DNA from: Tillus elongatus
Taxonomy: Eukaryota; Arthropoda; Insecta; Coleoptera; Cleridae
DNA length: 64,000 bases
Assembly (NCBI GenBank): GCA_964006375.1
Contig: OZ023269.1
Coordinates: forward strand, 63,227,968 to 63,291,967
Direction of reading: 5' to 3'
The first letter of the stretch is position 1; each line of letters opens with the position of its first letter. The notes below the pieces were generated by a model, which was not told the origin of the DNA, made no database searches, and saw only the letters and a program-made list of their open reading frames with translations. The position numbers and the translations under genes were made by a program. Shown in pieces: positions 49,527 to 62,540 of this stretch.

Positions 49527-50639
49527 CTAGGTGATAACACTAGCTTCTTTTAGTTCTTCCAAGATTGACTGAATTTCGTTGTTATGAGCATTATTACCTG
49601 CAACTTGGGAAGCCACTAAAAGTCTAAGTCTGTCAACCAACTCGTTTATGTCATTCCAATACACATATGCTATTTGTTTGTTATTTTGTATCATATAGTT
49701 GTTGGTGCTGATGTTGTTAGGGCTAATACCGTTGCTATCGCTGCTCTTATCACTCTGAGTTTTAGGTTCAGTCTTTTGTTTTTTGTTAAGATGTCTGACG
49801 TTGCTGTCGTCATCGTCTTCCTCATATGTGTAACCAAAACCTTGAGGAGTTGAGGATCTACGACCTCGTGGTATCACTGGTTTTATTAGTCAGATACTTT
49901 TCAGAGGAACAACCCTTGGTTCGTGCGGATCATAGTTCATTTTATGAACACTAGTTGCTTCTAGAATATCTCTATAGTGTTGAAGATCGTCATAAGTATA
50001 CCCCCTGGGTCTTTTCATAAATAACAATTCTAGCAGACCTTGTGTTTGCGGGTATCTCCTTTGGCCCAGTTGAATCTCAGCATCAGTAAAGTCTAAGTGT
50101 TTGTTACCAAGACTCCAGCTACCGGTATCTTTAGCGTAGCGAGCACCATACGTTTGATCAATGGTAGCGAGCCTTGGTGGTTCAGTAAAATACTTGTCTA
50201 CATAATATCGAACTCGTTCAGGATATTGCTCCAAAAATTCTTGATATGCAGGGTTGGATGTGACAGTTTGTAGGTCTGCCTCAAGCTCTTCAAATGTTGG
50301 GACATCCTCATCGGCACTTGTCTCCTCAACCTCTTCCCTTGGTTCAGCTTCAAAAACTTCATGGTCTTTCAGGAACTCTACTTGGGGTTTCGTTTCTGGT
50401 ATATCGACTTCGTCTTTGATTTGTTCAGCCTGTGGTGGCTGCGGCTGCTTCTGCTGCAGTGCTGATGTGTTTTTAGATATTTCACTTAGCGGCTCAACAA
50501 TTGGTTTATATAAACGTTGCAGAGCATCATCATTCTCAGCTCTGTTAAGTTTAAGCATTAAATGTTTTTTTCGAATATTGTCAGCAAGTTGTAAAATCCT
50601 TTTCTTAACCTTTCTCTCTTCCTTACCCGGCACTTCCAT
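49527..50639 (-). pseudogene. Conserved Polinton capsid-associated protein, B copy
   Basis: Homolog of 19135-20201. 50639-49893 encodes LADNIRKKHLMLKLNRAEND, an acidic Pro/Glu-rich linker, RVRYYVDKYFTEP, DQTYGARYAKDTGSWSLGN and LLELLFMKRPRGYTYDDLQH. An in-frame TGA at 49890-49892 is followed without frame change by LIKPVIPRGRRSSTPQGFGY, an acidic patch, NKKQK, and the C-terminal module AYVYWNDINELVDRLRLLVA and NNEIQSILEELKEASVI. Convergent with KilA-N, transcribed in the same direction as ATPase. Confidence 0.75.
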
Positions 50640-50771
50640 TGTGCTACAACTGGTCGGTATTACCAGCCGGTCTAATCATTTGTTTGAGCGATACAGGTTG
50701 TGTGGTGGTTTAACATATACTGACTCCGTCATGGTACATGTCTTCTTATTTATCACGATGTCCGTCTGTCA

Positions 50772-50850
50772 TGTTAGACAGCTGTGTTAGATAGCTGTGT
50801 TAGACAGCTGTGTTAGACAGCTGTGTTAGACAGCTGTGTTAGGCAGTTGT
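50772..50850. repeat. 15-bp minisatellite
   Basis: About five copies of tgttagacagctg (ctgtgttagacagctgtgtt), between the capsid-associated gene and ATPase. The unit resembles the CTGTCA motifs of the TIRs. Confidence 0.85.
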
Positions 50851-50887
50851 ATGACAGCTGACTGTCCTGTCTATCATTGTTTGTTAG

Positions 50888-51663
<776 letters not shown>

Positions 51664-51738
51664 CTTAACTTAAACTAAACTATATTTTTTGGGTGTGTAT
51701 ATATATATGAATGCAAGTGAGACACCCAGTCAGTATGC
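51664..51738. promoter_or_regulatory. Divergent promoter spacer, B copy
   Basis: Short spacer with gtatatatatatgaa between divergent ATPase and pX, equivalent to 18321-18400. Confidence 0.45.
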
Positions 51739-52330
51739 ATGTTGGTGTCACAGAGTGAGGGTTGTTATTAACAAAGACGGATATAGGTTTTGCTGAAACG
51801 TTGCCGGCGTTACAAACACCATGAAAGTTAACAGAAAACTTGATGAGGGGCTTTATGTAATCAACTCGAAGCCAAAGAAGAAGGTTCCCTTTAAAAACAT
51901 AATAAGTCTGATTGGGGAGGTTATAAAAGATAGAAACCTTATTCCAACAGAGAACGCCGTGTTTGATATAGCTCATACAATCGTTAGAAACATTGGTGGG
52001 CGTAAGAATGTGCAGAAACCTCGAGTTATTCCAATACCTAAAAGCGTAGGCTTCCTTCCGCTGTTGCCTCTGATATTTGGTGGGCTGTCATCACTAGGAG
52101 CTCTGGGTGGTGGTGCTGCAGGTATTGCCAAAGCCGTGAACGATGCCAAGTCTGCGAAACAGAAACTGGAGGAGGAAGAACGGCACAACAAAACAATGGA
52201 AGCCATCGCGATGGGCAGGAGAGGGAGTGGCTTGAAATTTAAGCCAAAATGTAAGAGACTGAGCAAAGGCATATATCTCAAGAAACAGCGCTCCGGTTAT
52301 GGGTTGTATCTGCAAAAACCAAAAAACTAA
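51739..52330 (+). pseudogene. pX-like core protein, B copy, phospholipase-like part deleted
   Basis: An ATG at 51739 begins MLVSQSEG, matching the A copy (MLVCQGEG), but the reading stops and the sequence jumps to GVTNTMKVNRKL. All of the PLA2-like region (about 85 residues in A) is missing. The rest is open from 51821: KKKVPFKNIISLIGEVIKD, PRVIPIPKSVGFLPLLPLI, the Gly/Ala-rich block, AKQKLEEEERHNKTMEAIA, and a C-terminus longer than in A (KFKPKCKRLSKGIYLKKQRS). It overlaps the open frame of protease. Confidence 0.75.
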
Positions 52331-52386
52331 AGTGTTTACCAGCAAGACCTCTAACAAATGTAGATCTTGTCAAGTTTGCTGGTGAA

Positions 52387-52683
52387 ATGAAAATCCCATA
52401 TTTTAGAGGTGTATACATGCGCGATGAGCTACCTCGCAATGGACCACGTAAAAATGAATCGTTCATCATGAATTTGCAAACACACAAGCAACCAGGCAGT
52501 CATTGGGTTGCTGTGAGAAAACGTGGTGACATCGTCGAGTACTTTGACTCGTATGGAAACTTGAAGCCTCCTGTGGAGCTGCAACGTTACCTTAAAGACT
52601 ATTCCATACTGTATAATCATGATGTGTATCAAACATACAACACATTTAATTGTGGTCACTTGTGTTTACAATTTTTGCAATAA
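52387..52683 (+). CDS. Adenain-like cysteine protease, B copy
   Basis: Conserved coding extends upstream of the listed ATG to at least 52333 (CLPARPLTNVDLVKFAG), in a frame that overlaps pX. Triad visible: His in GSHWVAV, Asp in EYFDSYGN, Cys in NCGHLC. RGVYMRDELPRNGPRKNESF is nearly identical to A. It ends LQFLQ, then the penton gene follows after 32 bases. No disabling mutation seen. Confidence 0.85.
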   Translation: MKIPYFRGVYMRDELPRNGPRKNESFIMNLQTHKQPGSHWVAVRKRGDIVEYFDSYGNLKPPVELQRYLKDYSILYNHDVYQTYNTFNCGHLCLQFLQ

Positions 52684-52715
52684 AAGACTCAAACAGTAGC
52701 CTGTGTGTATCAGTC

Positions 52716-53441
52716 ATGGAGCACACCTTTGTGTTGAAAGACCGCAGCTCCCATCTGTCGTCAGACTACCATCCACCAATTGTTTTGGATGGTAGTTATG
52801 CTGTTGCTTTGATAGGCTTTCACACCTACAACAACATACCCAACATCTATGAAGGCAAAAACAAATTTCATGTAAAAGAAGGAACCGGTTGGCGAACCAT
52901 CACGATACCCACCGGTGCTTATGAAATAACACACTTGGAAGAGTTACTTCAAAATGAACTTGTTGGTGCTACAGCAACACACGAACAAAAGCAACAGGCT
53001 CTGATTCTGAGACCTAATCCGGACACCATCAAATGTAAACTAAAGTGTTATACAAATGTCAGTTTTGAATTTGATGGTTCGATTGGGCGAATGTTGGGCT
53101 TTTCAAAACAAGTTCTTCAACCGGACATCTTTTATTAATCTGATTTACCTGTTGAAATAGTGGATGTTAGACAGATTCGCATAGAAACCAATATTGTGTC
53201 TGGTTCCTATTATAACGGACAACCCTCACATACGTTGTATGAGTTTGCTCCGATGGTTGATGCTGGCTACGCAATCGACATAGAACCTAAAAACTTAATT
53301 TACTTGTCGGTGAACAAGCAAGAGATTTCCAATATAAGCATCGACATCGACGACCAAGATTCAGTTCCTGTCAACTTTCATGGTGAAGAGGTGTCTGTTC
53401 GCTTGAAACTTATAAAAGTTGCTCAGTATGTTGGTCTTTAA
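52716..53441 (+). pseudogene. Penton / minor capsid protein, B copy, one stop
   Basis: Begins MEHTFVLKDRSSHLSSDY. ALIGFHTYNNIPNIYEG, IPTGAYEITHLEELLQNEL, LGFSKQVLQ, an in-frame TAA at 53139-53141, then SDLPVEIVDVRQIRIETN, HTLYEFAPMVDAGYAIDIEP and SVPVNFHGEEVSVRLKL. One frame throughout. Single jelly-roll vertex protein. Confidence 0.85.
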
Positions 53442-53586
53442 GGATATAAAAGCAAGTGCATCTACCAAAACAAATTCAGTTGAGTCAGACACGTCAAAGG
53501 GTACGCTTCGTCCCGATAATATTAAGTTCCTGAAAAGCCTGGGTTATCATGTAAAAACTAGAAATATTCAAAGACCCCGTGTTTGA
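53428..53586 (+). CDS. Small ORF between penton and capsid, B copy
   Basis: 52 codons starting 14 bases before the penton stop. It contains LRPDNIKFLKSLGYHV, the counterpart of the A ORF at 16151-16363. Ser/Thr/Lys-rich N-terminus. It overlaps the first codons of the capsid gene, as in A. Confidence 0.6.
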   Translation: MLVFKDIKASASTKTNSVESDTSKGTLRPDNIKFLKSLGYHVKTRNIQRPRV

Positions 53587-53817
53587 TGATGCCATCGATC
53601 GAGAAGAACTGCGCTCTTACTATTCACCAACTAAATCGTTTGGTAACAGCGATGAAATTGAAATAGCCATCAACCAATAAGATGCGTTCGTATGTCTGGC
53701 CGAGTCAGCTCTAATAATCGAAGGTGCTCTGGAACCTGTAGCAGTCCAAAATGCCAATGGTGATTGTTATCTGTCAAATAATGGAGGAGCAGCTCTGTTT
53801 GAATCAATGACCTATGA

Positions 53818-54115
53818 AAGACTAGATGCAGTCTCGCAACAATTAGAACCGTAGACCGGTTTCGCTCTCATTATGAGAGCGAAACCGGTCTACGGTTCTA
53901 ATTGTTGCGAGAATGCATCTAGTCTTACATACTTTGTCCCTATATTGGGGTAGAAATGGGCCAGGGCTAACAATTTTTTTAAATTGTTAGTTAGTTGTAT
54001 ACCGTCTCTATTTTTAATACTCTGTATTATTTGGAGCGGGCGTGACAACAAGTACTTGGTTCCGAACTAGGTGGCGACACGTTCGCTACTCACTTAGTGT
54101 TTTAATGACCTATGA
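53818..54115. mobile_element. ~298-bp insertion with a giant palindrome
   Basis: Flanked by AATGACCTATGA (53806-53817 and 54104-54115), a 12-bp duplication. It contains a 103-bp palindrome at its left end, then atattggggtagaaatgggc, a small inverted repeat (aacaattttttttaaattgtt-like) and a tail ending gtgtttt. No coding capacity, so it is non-autonomous. Class uncertain: the long duplication and T-rich end hint at a SINE-like origin, the palindrome at a foldback DNA element. Confidence 0.75.
53821..53923. repeat. 103-bp palindrome, 51-nt arms
   Basis: Arms 53821-53871 and 53873-53923 pair with a single mismatch around one central T. The centre reads CGCTCTCATTATGAGAGCG. Confidence 0.95.
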
Positions 54116-55043
54116 GTTAAATAACAAGGAAGTGGAACGAGTGCGAGACCCATACACCACAACAATCATCAAAAGTCTGCTATCCTCAGTAAGAATGAAG
54201 CCCAATCTCTTAGCAATGCCGGACTGAATGTGTCGTCGGAGCACCTTAAATGATAACAATTTTCACATGCTCATACCTGTTTGGTTCCTCTTCAGTTTCT
54301 TTCATCATTTCAAAGGAGTTCTCTGTGGCAAACATACTTTCCGCTTTACAAGAGTTCGAAACGATTCCAACGGCTATTACAGCACAGGTAGGGCACGAGC
54401 AAAAATTACCGTAACCAATATGTTTTTAAAGGTAAAACATGTCTTTCCCAATGATAAAATGAAATTGGAACTGATGGAGAAAATAGCAAAAGACACATCT
54501 ATATTTCTCGCATACCGCAAATGGGACATATATGAGTTACCATCACTCAGAGATATCAACAGAGATGTGTGGTCTGTTAAAACTGCAACCAACTTGGAAA
54601 GACCTCGATATGTGATTATAGCATTTCAAGCAGATCGTAAGGACAACGTAAGGAAGAGGCCTGACTATTTCGATAACATTGGTATGTTGGATCTCCGAGT
54701 GTTTCTAAATTCAGAATGCTACACTTATGAATCTATGTATATGGATTTTGAGAAATCTAAATATGCGGAAGCCTATCATATGTATACAGATTTTCAAAAA
54801 AGCTTCTGTTATAAAAACATGTCGGAGCCTATCTTGAATTATGACGAGTTTAAAGACCGAGCTCTATTTGTGATTGACTGTCAGCACCAGAACGAGTCAA
54901 TCAAGTCTTCAACGGTGGACATTAAGGTGGAATTTATGAGTCGCTCGAACTTGCCTAAGAATACGCGTGTTTATTGTTTGGTTATTCATGACAGTGTATT
55001 GAAATACAAACCTCTAACGGGCATCGTTAGAGCCATTATGTAA

Positions 55044-55625
55044 TAATAGTATGTTATTTATGTATCAATATGTACAACTTAATTAATCCTAATAAATTTT
55101 TATTGTATGTAAATCAGTTGTTTTATTTTTATTTTGTTGCATTTTGATTAACCCCTTTATATATTCATATATCAACAGTCTATTTACATTCATTTCAAAC
55201 AACACATATCAAACAACCCTCGTACATCAAAGTTAGTTTGTTGTTAAATTGAGTTTTGTTACTTGTGTTTTTGATCGCTCCTTATATATACACGCCCCCA
55301 CAATATTATTTGGATTCACTGTACTAGAAAACACTCACATAAACTGACACCTACGTAAAAACTCATATCAGTTTTGTTGTTGATTTAATATTATACTTAA
55401 ACGTTTTGTTTTTAGATTTGATATTACATATGTATTGAAACGTGTTTAAATCTATTTTACTATAGATATATTTCCCAATATTTTTAAAATTAAAGTTCCT
55501 CTCTTATGTTAAAATTGGAATGTAATAGAGATAACGCCCACACACTCCGCTTGATAAACATGTTTAAATTATCATATGTAAACAACAGCTGGTTTTGTTT
55601 TATATATATACATCATCGAACAAAC
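55044..55625. other. AT-rich 3' region of Polinton B, no gene recognised
   Basis: AATAAA near 55090 may end the capsid transcript. No homolog of the RNase-H-like candidate gene that follows the capsid gene in A. A TATATATA-like element occurs near 55285. Confidence 0.5.
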
Positions 55626-55634
55626 CTTATGATG

Positions 55635-55752
55635 AGTGTCTGTGTAGCTTAACTGGTATAGCTGTGATACATGTGTGATAAACCTATATATGGTCGATTC
55701 GAGGTTTGTGGGTTCAAATCTAATTTCAGGCGAATGCTTTTTTTTCAAATCA
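55635..55752 (+). ncRNA. tRNA-like RNA polymerase III unit
   Basis: A perfect A box (TAGCTTAACTGG, 55645-55656) and a B box (GGTTCAAATC, about 55711-55720) are followed by a run of nine T (about 55739-55747), a pol III terminator. The D arm can form and an acceptor-like GTCTG/CAGGC pairing exists. The anticodon arm is long or intron-like and the T stem is weak, so this is tRNA-derived rather than a clear functional tRNA. It lies between the capsid gene and the right TIR. Confidence 0.45.
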
Positions 55753-55763
55753 GATTTCAAATT

Positions 55764-55787
55764 GTCTATATATATATATATATATAT
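55764..55787. repeat. Short (AT)n array
   Basis: About 24 bases of AT, just after the pol III-like unit. Confidence 0.9.
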
Positions 55788-55934
55788 CTCTCTCATATAT
55801 GTATGTATGGCTATAGCGAATGTGTGTGTGTTCATAATCTATCTCGCCTTATAAGAGAATGTTCTCCCACTCTACCAATTTCCAATAGTGTTCCCTTCTA
55901 AGACAAGTTAGACTCTGGACATAAAAGACACTAA

Positions 55935-56770
55935 TTTTCAATAAAATTCAAATTTCCCGCCAAAACCGAAATATCCTAGCAACCTCAATACAAACATTCA
56001 GATAGCGGGTTGACGACATAACAAATACAAACATAACCTCAACAAACAATCAGATTGCGGGAATCAGCATGTGTACGAACATAACCTCAACAAACAATCA
56101 GATAGCGGCGAATCAGCATGCTTATATGTCATACGACACATGTATACGAACATAACCTTAACAAACAGTCAGATAGCGGGAATTCAGCGTGCTTATATGT
56201 CCTACAACACATACATAACCTTAACAAACAACCAGATAGCTGGTATTCGACAAACACATGGAGACCTAACCTGGATTGTGGCTATCTTGGAACATTTGAC
56301 GTCACCAGCAGACAGGTCAGATGTGACAGCCCTCAGACATATGTCAACAAACACACATGGAGACCTAACCTGATTGTGGCCATCTTGGAACATTTGACGT
56401 CATCAGACAGGTCAGATGTGACATAGGACAGTTAATAACAAACACATAGAGACCTAACCCGGGCTGTGGCTATCTATGGAACATCATGACAGGTCACAAC
56501 TGTCAGGATCGGACATCTTGGAACATTTGACGTCATCAGACAGGTCAAATGTAACATGTGACAGATGACACATGACATTGACAGCTGACAGCTGTGACAG
56601 GTCAGCTGTCAACGGTGGCAGCTGACATTGACAGCTGTCACAGGTCAGATAACATTGACAGCTGTCAACCATGACATGTCAACTGTCAACGCCATGCGTA
56701 TTCGCGTGACGTCATCGCGCATGCGCAGAAAAAAGTGGAGGGGATGAGCCCAGGTGCCGCACTATCTACT
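55935..56770 (-). repeat. Right TIR of Polinton B
   Basis: Inverted counterpart of 46965-47970. It has about four of the ~70-bp units (aacctcaacaaacaatcag) and about two and a half of the gacgtcatcagacaggtcag units, so it is shorter than the left TIR. It ends GCCGCACTATCTACT. Confidence 0.85.
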
Positions 56771-56776
56771 CACATT
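56771..56776. repeat. Target-site duplication of Polinton B, right copy
   Basis: CACATT, identical to 46959-46964. Confidence 0.9.
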
Positions 56777-57963
56777 GAGTATCTTATCTACACTTTTTAA
56801 AGAAAATGTCGAGTGGGGTGTTAAAAACACAGAGAGAACGCCTGGCGTATACAGACAGATAGACGGGGTAGGATAACAAAAAAACAAGGGAATGCAATAA
56901 AGAGACACCTGCTGGCTGTATAACTGTGTGAAATATGACATCTGGTTCTTTCTATCTTAGAACTGCTGATATTTATGGCAATACTAATACAAATTATAGG
57001 TTCTTGCAAATGTGGTAATATCACTACAACAGGCTACACTTCTTAAATGTGATTGTAATCGCATCCACGAGTATTATTAGCTATGAGATAATTATTTTTG
57101 CATTACGCTTCCGAGATTGCCGCGAATGTAGTTCTTAAATGGGCAGGCCCTTGAACGTCATTTATCAGTCGATATTTTCGTTGTAAATAAATGAGAAGCA
57201 CATAACTATATTCATTGCAAATAGTTTTCCCGGCATGCTCACATGACCACAGGGCTTGCACTAATTAAATACAGACTATGTCGACCATGGGCTGACCTGC
57301 AACACCTTAGGCAGTTGTAAAATCTAATTTAAAAAGGGAAAGTAATTTTAACTTGTATTACAGTCGTATGTCAAATAAGTTCACATATAAAAATAAAACG
57401 GGACACGAAATATTGCATGTACATTTATATTAACATAAGAGAATTTAATATTGCTTTGGTGTCATATGCACAATGAGAACATTATTCTGTGTTTTGCTTA
57501 TTAATATTGTGTACGTAGCATATTATTATTATTGTATAATTTACATAGATTTAAGGTGTCATTGCATAAATATAAATGCCGGCAACAAGCGAAATAGCAA
57601 CAAGTAAGGGGTGCACCCTTAGGTAAACTTGCAGAATGGGTTTCACAAGTTGAGTAATGAATGTTTACAATTATAATTTAAATAAATAAAAAATGATAAT
57701 AATAATAAGCTCTGAAACAGTATATACAGGAGGTTTTCTAAATGGGACGTGTACACATGATAAAGGAGAGCTACGCTACAAATCACGAGCGGGACGCAAT
57801 AAGGTCGATTATGGTACAAACGTTTGATATGCTATCGACTTTAACAGGGCCTGCATTATAGTTCATTACACGGGAAGGGGAATAAAACCGATATAAAAAC
57901 GCGGACGAGTTCAGGCTAAGATCAGACATTCTTTGGTCTTCAAAGAGTGTCCTTCTCCGGGAA
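56777..57963. other. No gene recognised
   Basis: Right flank of Polinton B. No coding frame of note and no repeat recognised. Confidence 0.5.
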
Positions 57964-58720
57964 CCTACCTTGTCTAGAAGAGTATATCTTGTGGTAAACG
58001 CTAAGTGCCTGAATACGAGCACTAGTGTCGAAGCAGGAAAACTCGGCTGGTCCGCCTTTTCGCGATATTCAAAACCCACCTTGTCTAGAAGAGTGTATCT
58101 TGTGGTAAACGCTTAGTGCCTGAATACGAGCACTAGTGGCGAAGCAGGAAAACTCGGCTGGTTCTCCTTTTCGCGATATTCAAAACCTACCCTAGAAGAG
58201 TATATCTTGTGGTAAACGCTAAGTGCCTGAATACGAGCACTAGTGTCGAAGCAGGAAAACTCGGCTGGTCCTCCTTTTCGCGATATTCAAAACCTACCTT
58301 GTCTCGAAGAGTATACCTTGTGGTAAACGCTAAGTGCCAGAATACGAGCACTAGTGTCGAACCAGGAAAACTCGGCTGGTCCTCCTTTTCGCGATATTCA
58401 AAACCTACCTTGACTCAAAGAGCAATCTTGTGGTACACGCTAAGTGCCAGAATACGACCACTGGTGTCGAAGCAGGAAAACTCGGCTGGTCCTCCTTTTC
58501 GCGATATTCAAAACCTACCTTAACTCAAAGAGCAATCTTGTGGTACACGCTAAGTGCCAGAATACGAGCACTAGTGTCGAAGCAGGAAAACTCGGCTGGT
58601 CGTCCTTTTCGCGATATTCAAAACCTACCTTGACTCGAAGGGTAATTTTGTGGCAAACGCCAAGTGCCAGAATCCGCACATTGGTGTCGAAACGGAGAAC
58701 TCGGCTAGCATTCCCCGCAA
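57964..58720 (+). repeat. Satellite, about seven ~110-bp units
   Basis: Units start near 57964, 58075, 58190, 58296, 58406, 58516 and 58626 with accttgtctagaagag, ttgtggtaaacgctaagtgc, cgaagcaggaaaactcggct and cgcgatattcaaaacc. Later units lose several bases (acctTgactcaaagag form). The overlapping open frames here are repeat translations. Confidence 0.9.
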
Positions 58721-59895
58721 GGCGACCGCCCCCCGTACTAAAGAACTTGCAAAGCACCAAATACCAGTGCCAGATCCCCGCACACGGTGAAAGAGGTAGG
58801 GGATCTTCTTTCTCTGAAAAACCTCTACCTCGCCTCAGTGCAGGGAAATACCGGACGCAGTTCTATTTCTCGGGTCTGCTCTTTCCTATCCGGAAACCCA
58901 GAATGTGAGAACCGTCCCCCCCGTTAGGCGAAACCCAGGATGCGAGCAGCCGTCCCCGAGTGGAGACCATAAAGCAGCCTGACAGACCGAAAAAGGATGC
59001 ATCAGACGGTGAGTTGAACATTGTTATGATTCGTGCCGATGGTCCTGTAAATTTCCCGGCCTTAAACAAAATTTGCGTGCCTTGAAAGTGCTATCTAGGA
59101 GCAAGGGGGGTGCTATAGGGGCAGTCGTAATAGTGCAGGGTTCGATACTTTTATTAAACTTGGTGCATCGAAAATTATTCTTAAAGGAAATCATTAATGC
59201 ATTTAAATGTTGTCAAAATTTAATATGTGCAACCTGATCATGAGTCCTGTAGGTTTACCTGTCCATACAGTATTTAAAGGAACTATTATTCGTTTAGATA
59301 TTGCCACAATTGTTTGATGTAAATTAAAACTTTAAATGGAATGTTATTTGCCTTAATTTTAAGCAGGAAAATAATGTATACATTTAAAATGTTGCCAAGC
59401 CTAGTGTATTTAAGCTCAGTTGAAACACTGAGAATTCATGTGGTCATTTTAGGGTTGCCAGAGTTATTTTTGATTAAATTCAATATCTAGAATAATATTT
59501 GTTTGCATCCTGTGGAGACATTTATCACATGTTGCCAGATTTGATTAACTTAAAAATTAAAATCATGAACATTACCAGCTGGTGTTGACGTATATTCTAA
59601 TAATGTAAGTTTTGCTCCTACAAAATAGCACTTAATATGTGTGTGTTAATTTCGTTTGCCTAATAATAATTATAATGTGAAATTTTGCACTTATTGACGT
59701 TAAAATGTAGCATCGACTGAAAGGTTGAAATGTTTCGGCCCTATTATAATCTTTTGTTTGTTTTAAGTTATCATTTGTGTGTCCAGTGCCTTGTACCTCC
59801 GAGTTAGACATCTTGGTTGCGGGGGCGAAAATCTACGAGCTGCTAAACTTGAAATTACGAACCGTAAATGAATCATAAATGTAAATAAAGAAACT
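58721..59895. other. No gene recognised
   Basis: 58721-59100 is GC-richer and contains a degenerate continuation of the satellite; 59100-59895 is AT-rich. Nothing else recognised. Confidence 0.5.
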
Positions 59896-60165
59896 GAAAA
59901 CAGATTTTATTCCATGCCAGCATTTTGAATCTGAAACTTAAAGTCATGTAAGGGGGGGAATATGTCCTGAAATAAAATACTGAATTTGAGACTAAAAAAC
60001 CAAATATAAGGGAAAAATATGTCTTGAAACAGAAATTGAATTTGAAATGAAACATGAAATTGGAATATGTCTTGAAATAAAATACTGAATCTGAAACTAG
60101 AGTCCAAATATGAAGGGGAAACTTGTTATAAATAGAATACTGAATCTGATATTGAAATCAAAGTA
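59896..60165 (+). repeat. Loose ~65-bp tandem repeat
   Basis: Four units sharing tgaaataaaatactgaat, ctgaaacta and aatatg...ggggaa(a/c) blocks. Confidence 0.7.
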
Positions 60166-60304
60166 ATTCCCTTGGTATGATGCGGTATGCATTTTTGTAG
60201 TTTAGTAAGGTCCGTAAAATGAGCCTTCATGGCATGGTATTGCTTCCCCTGATACGTGACAAAATTTGTACAATGTCCAACCCGCAGTTATGTCTTCGAG
60301 GGAC

Positions 60305-60860
60305 ATCCAAGCGAAGTTTCACTCCATGAAGTGCTAATTTCCGACCAAGACCCATAGGGCCCCAATGACGTAAAAGTCAACGCGATTTACAAACAAATTA
60401 GACATAATTGGTGTGAAATAGCAGCCTGGAGGTCCATAAGTCATTTCACTTCGCGCGCATATGTTTTCCGCATGAAGGGAAGTGAACGGGAGGCTAGGGT
60501 TATTCTCGTCAGTAGAGTCGAGCTTTTGAAAAATATAAAACATAGGATAACCTTCCCATCACGTACACTGCAGCGTGTAGGGTAATTTTTCTGTGTGAAA
60601 CAAACGACGCCTAGGTGAATTTCCTGCTTCTTGAAGTGCTAATTTCCGATATAAGAAAGACCCCTAGGGCATGCCCCAAAGAGCCACGCGAAACAAACCT
60701 ATTAAGTATGATAGAAAATGGGAAAGGCAGCCTAGGCGTTTAATATTCCAAGTCATAAAAAGAATGAACATTCATGCATTTACGCGAAGGGAAGTGTGCA
60801 ACACGCCGGACAGATGGGCATCAGGCTTCCGCTGTATTGTGTGTCCTGTTTCCAGTAAAA
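60305..60860 (+). repeat. Diverged ~290-bp tandem duplication
   Basis: 60320-60500 and 60630-60800 share gaagtgctaatttccga, gacccatagggc / gacccctagggc, a gcagcct(g/a)g block and gaagggaagtg in the same order. Confidence 0.65.
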
Positions 60861-62039
<1,179 letters not shown>

Positions 62040-62538
62040 GCATCTGCTCATTGTCAATACGGTTACATTCGAGCAGTGCTGTTTCTAGATTGGGAATATT
62101 TAAAAGACGTAAGTGACTATGATATGGCTCAGAAATGTCAATTTAAAAAGCAGTGACGGCTGCTGTTTCGTACTGTTTTTTCTTGTACGTTTTTATGACT
62201 TCGTCCAGTGCCTGTAAAGCAATATGCTGATTGAGCATTTTTTGCTTTTCTTGAATAACATTATAGAAGTCTGTAGCTGTCTGAATTATTGTCATATAGC
62301 TAGTCGTTAGGTCTGTCATTAATAAGTCTTCAGATCTTGGATCTGTATATTGAGATTTTAACGCGTTTTCAATACTTTTCCACGTGATAGTATCTAATTT
62401 CATTAGAATATCCCTAGCTTCAACAGTAATTTTTGCTTTAATCAATTCTATAATCATGCGCTTACAATGCAGGTCGTCAGATGTGTCGCCATGTAAAGAC
62501 ATGGTATAAAAGTATAGCAAAGAATATAGGTTCTGCAT
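62040..62538 (-). pseudogene. gag: Gag region of the element I family
   Basis: 62538-62143 is open for 131 codons: MIIELIKAKITVEARDIL, DPRSEDLLMTDLTTSYMTII and KMLNQHIALQALDEVIKTYK, an all-helical gag/capsid-type segment. 62195-62040 overlaps the truncated gag end at 43003-42848 with about 95% identity. It could be the missing 5' part of element I or a second copy. Confidence 0.65.
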
Positions 62539-62540
62539 TG

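Larger units (their letters stand above)
53549..55043 (+). pseudogene. MCP: Major capsid protein, B copy, interrupted by an insertion
   Basis: The capsid ATG aligned with A is followed at once by TAA (53552-53554). KLEIFKDPVFDDAIDREEL, a second TAA at 53678-53680 within EIEIAINQ-DAF, and ALIIEGALEPV follow. At 53818 a ~298-bp insertion flanked by AATGACCTATGA splits the gene. It resumes with MTYELNNKEVERVRD at 54105, is frameshifted and stopped near 54225, and is open again from about 54390 to 55043 with VWSVKTATNLERPRYVIIAF, EAYHMYTDFQKSF and a final IVRAIM. The C-terminal 200 residues align closely with A. Confidence 0.85.

Noticed and set aside
50254..50790. 178-codon Ser-rich plus-strand frame
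   Set aside because: Antisense of the acidic linker of the capsid-associated protein.
55635..55752. Calling a specific tRNA isotype
   Set aside because: The anticodon arm is not unambiguous and the T stem is weak, so only a tRNA-like unit is claimed.
57964..58720. Regularly spaced repeat as a CRISPR candidate
   Set aside because: Units are contiguous ~110-bp tandem repeats with no unique spacers, and the host is eukaryotic.
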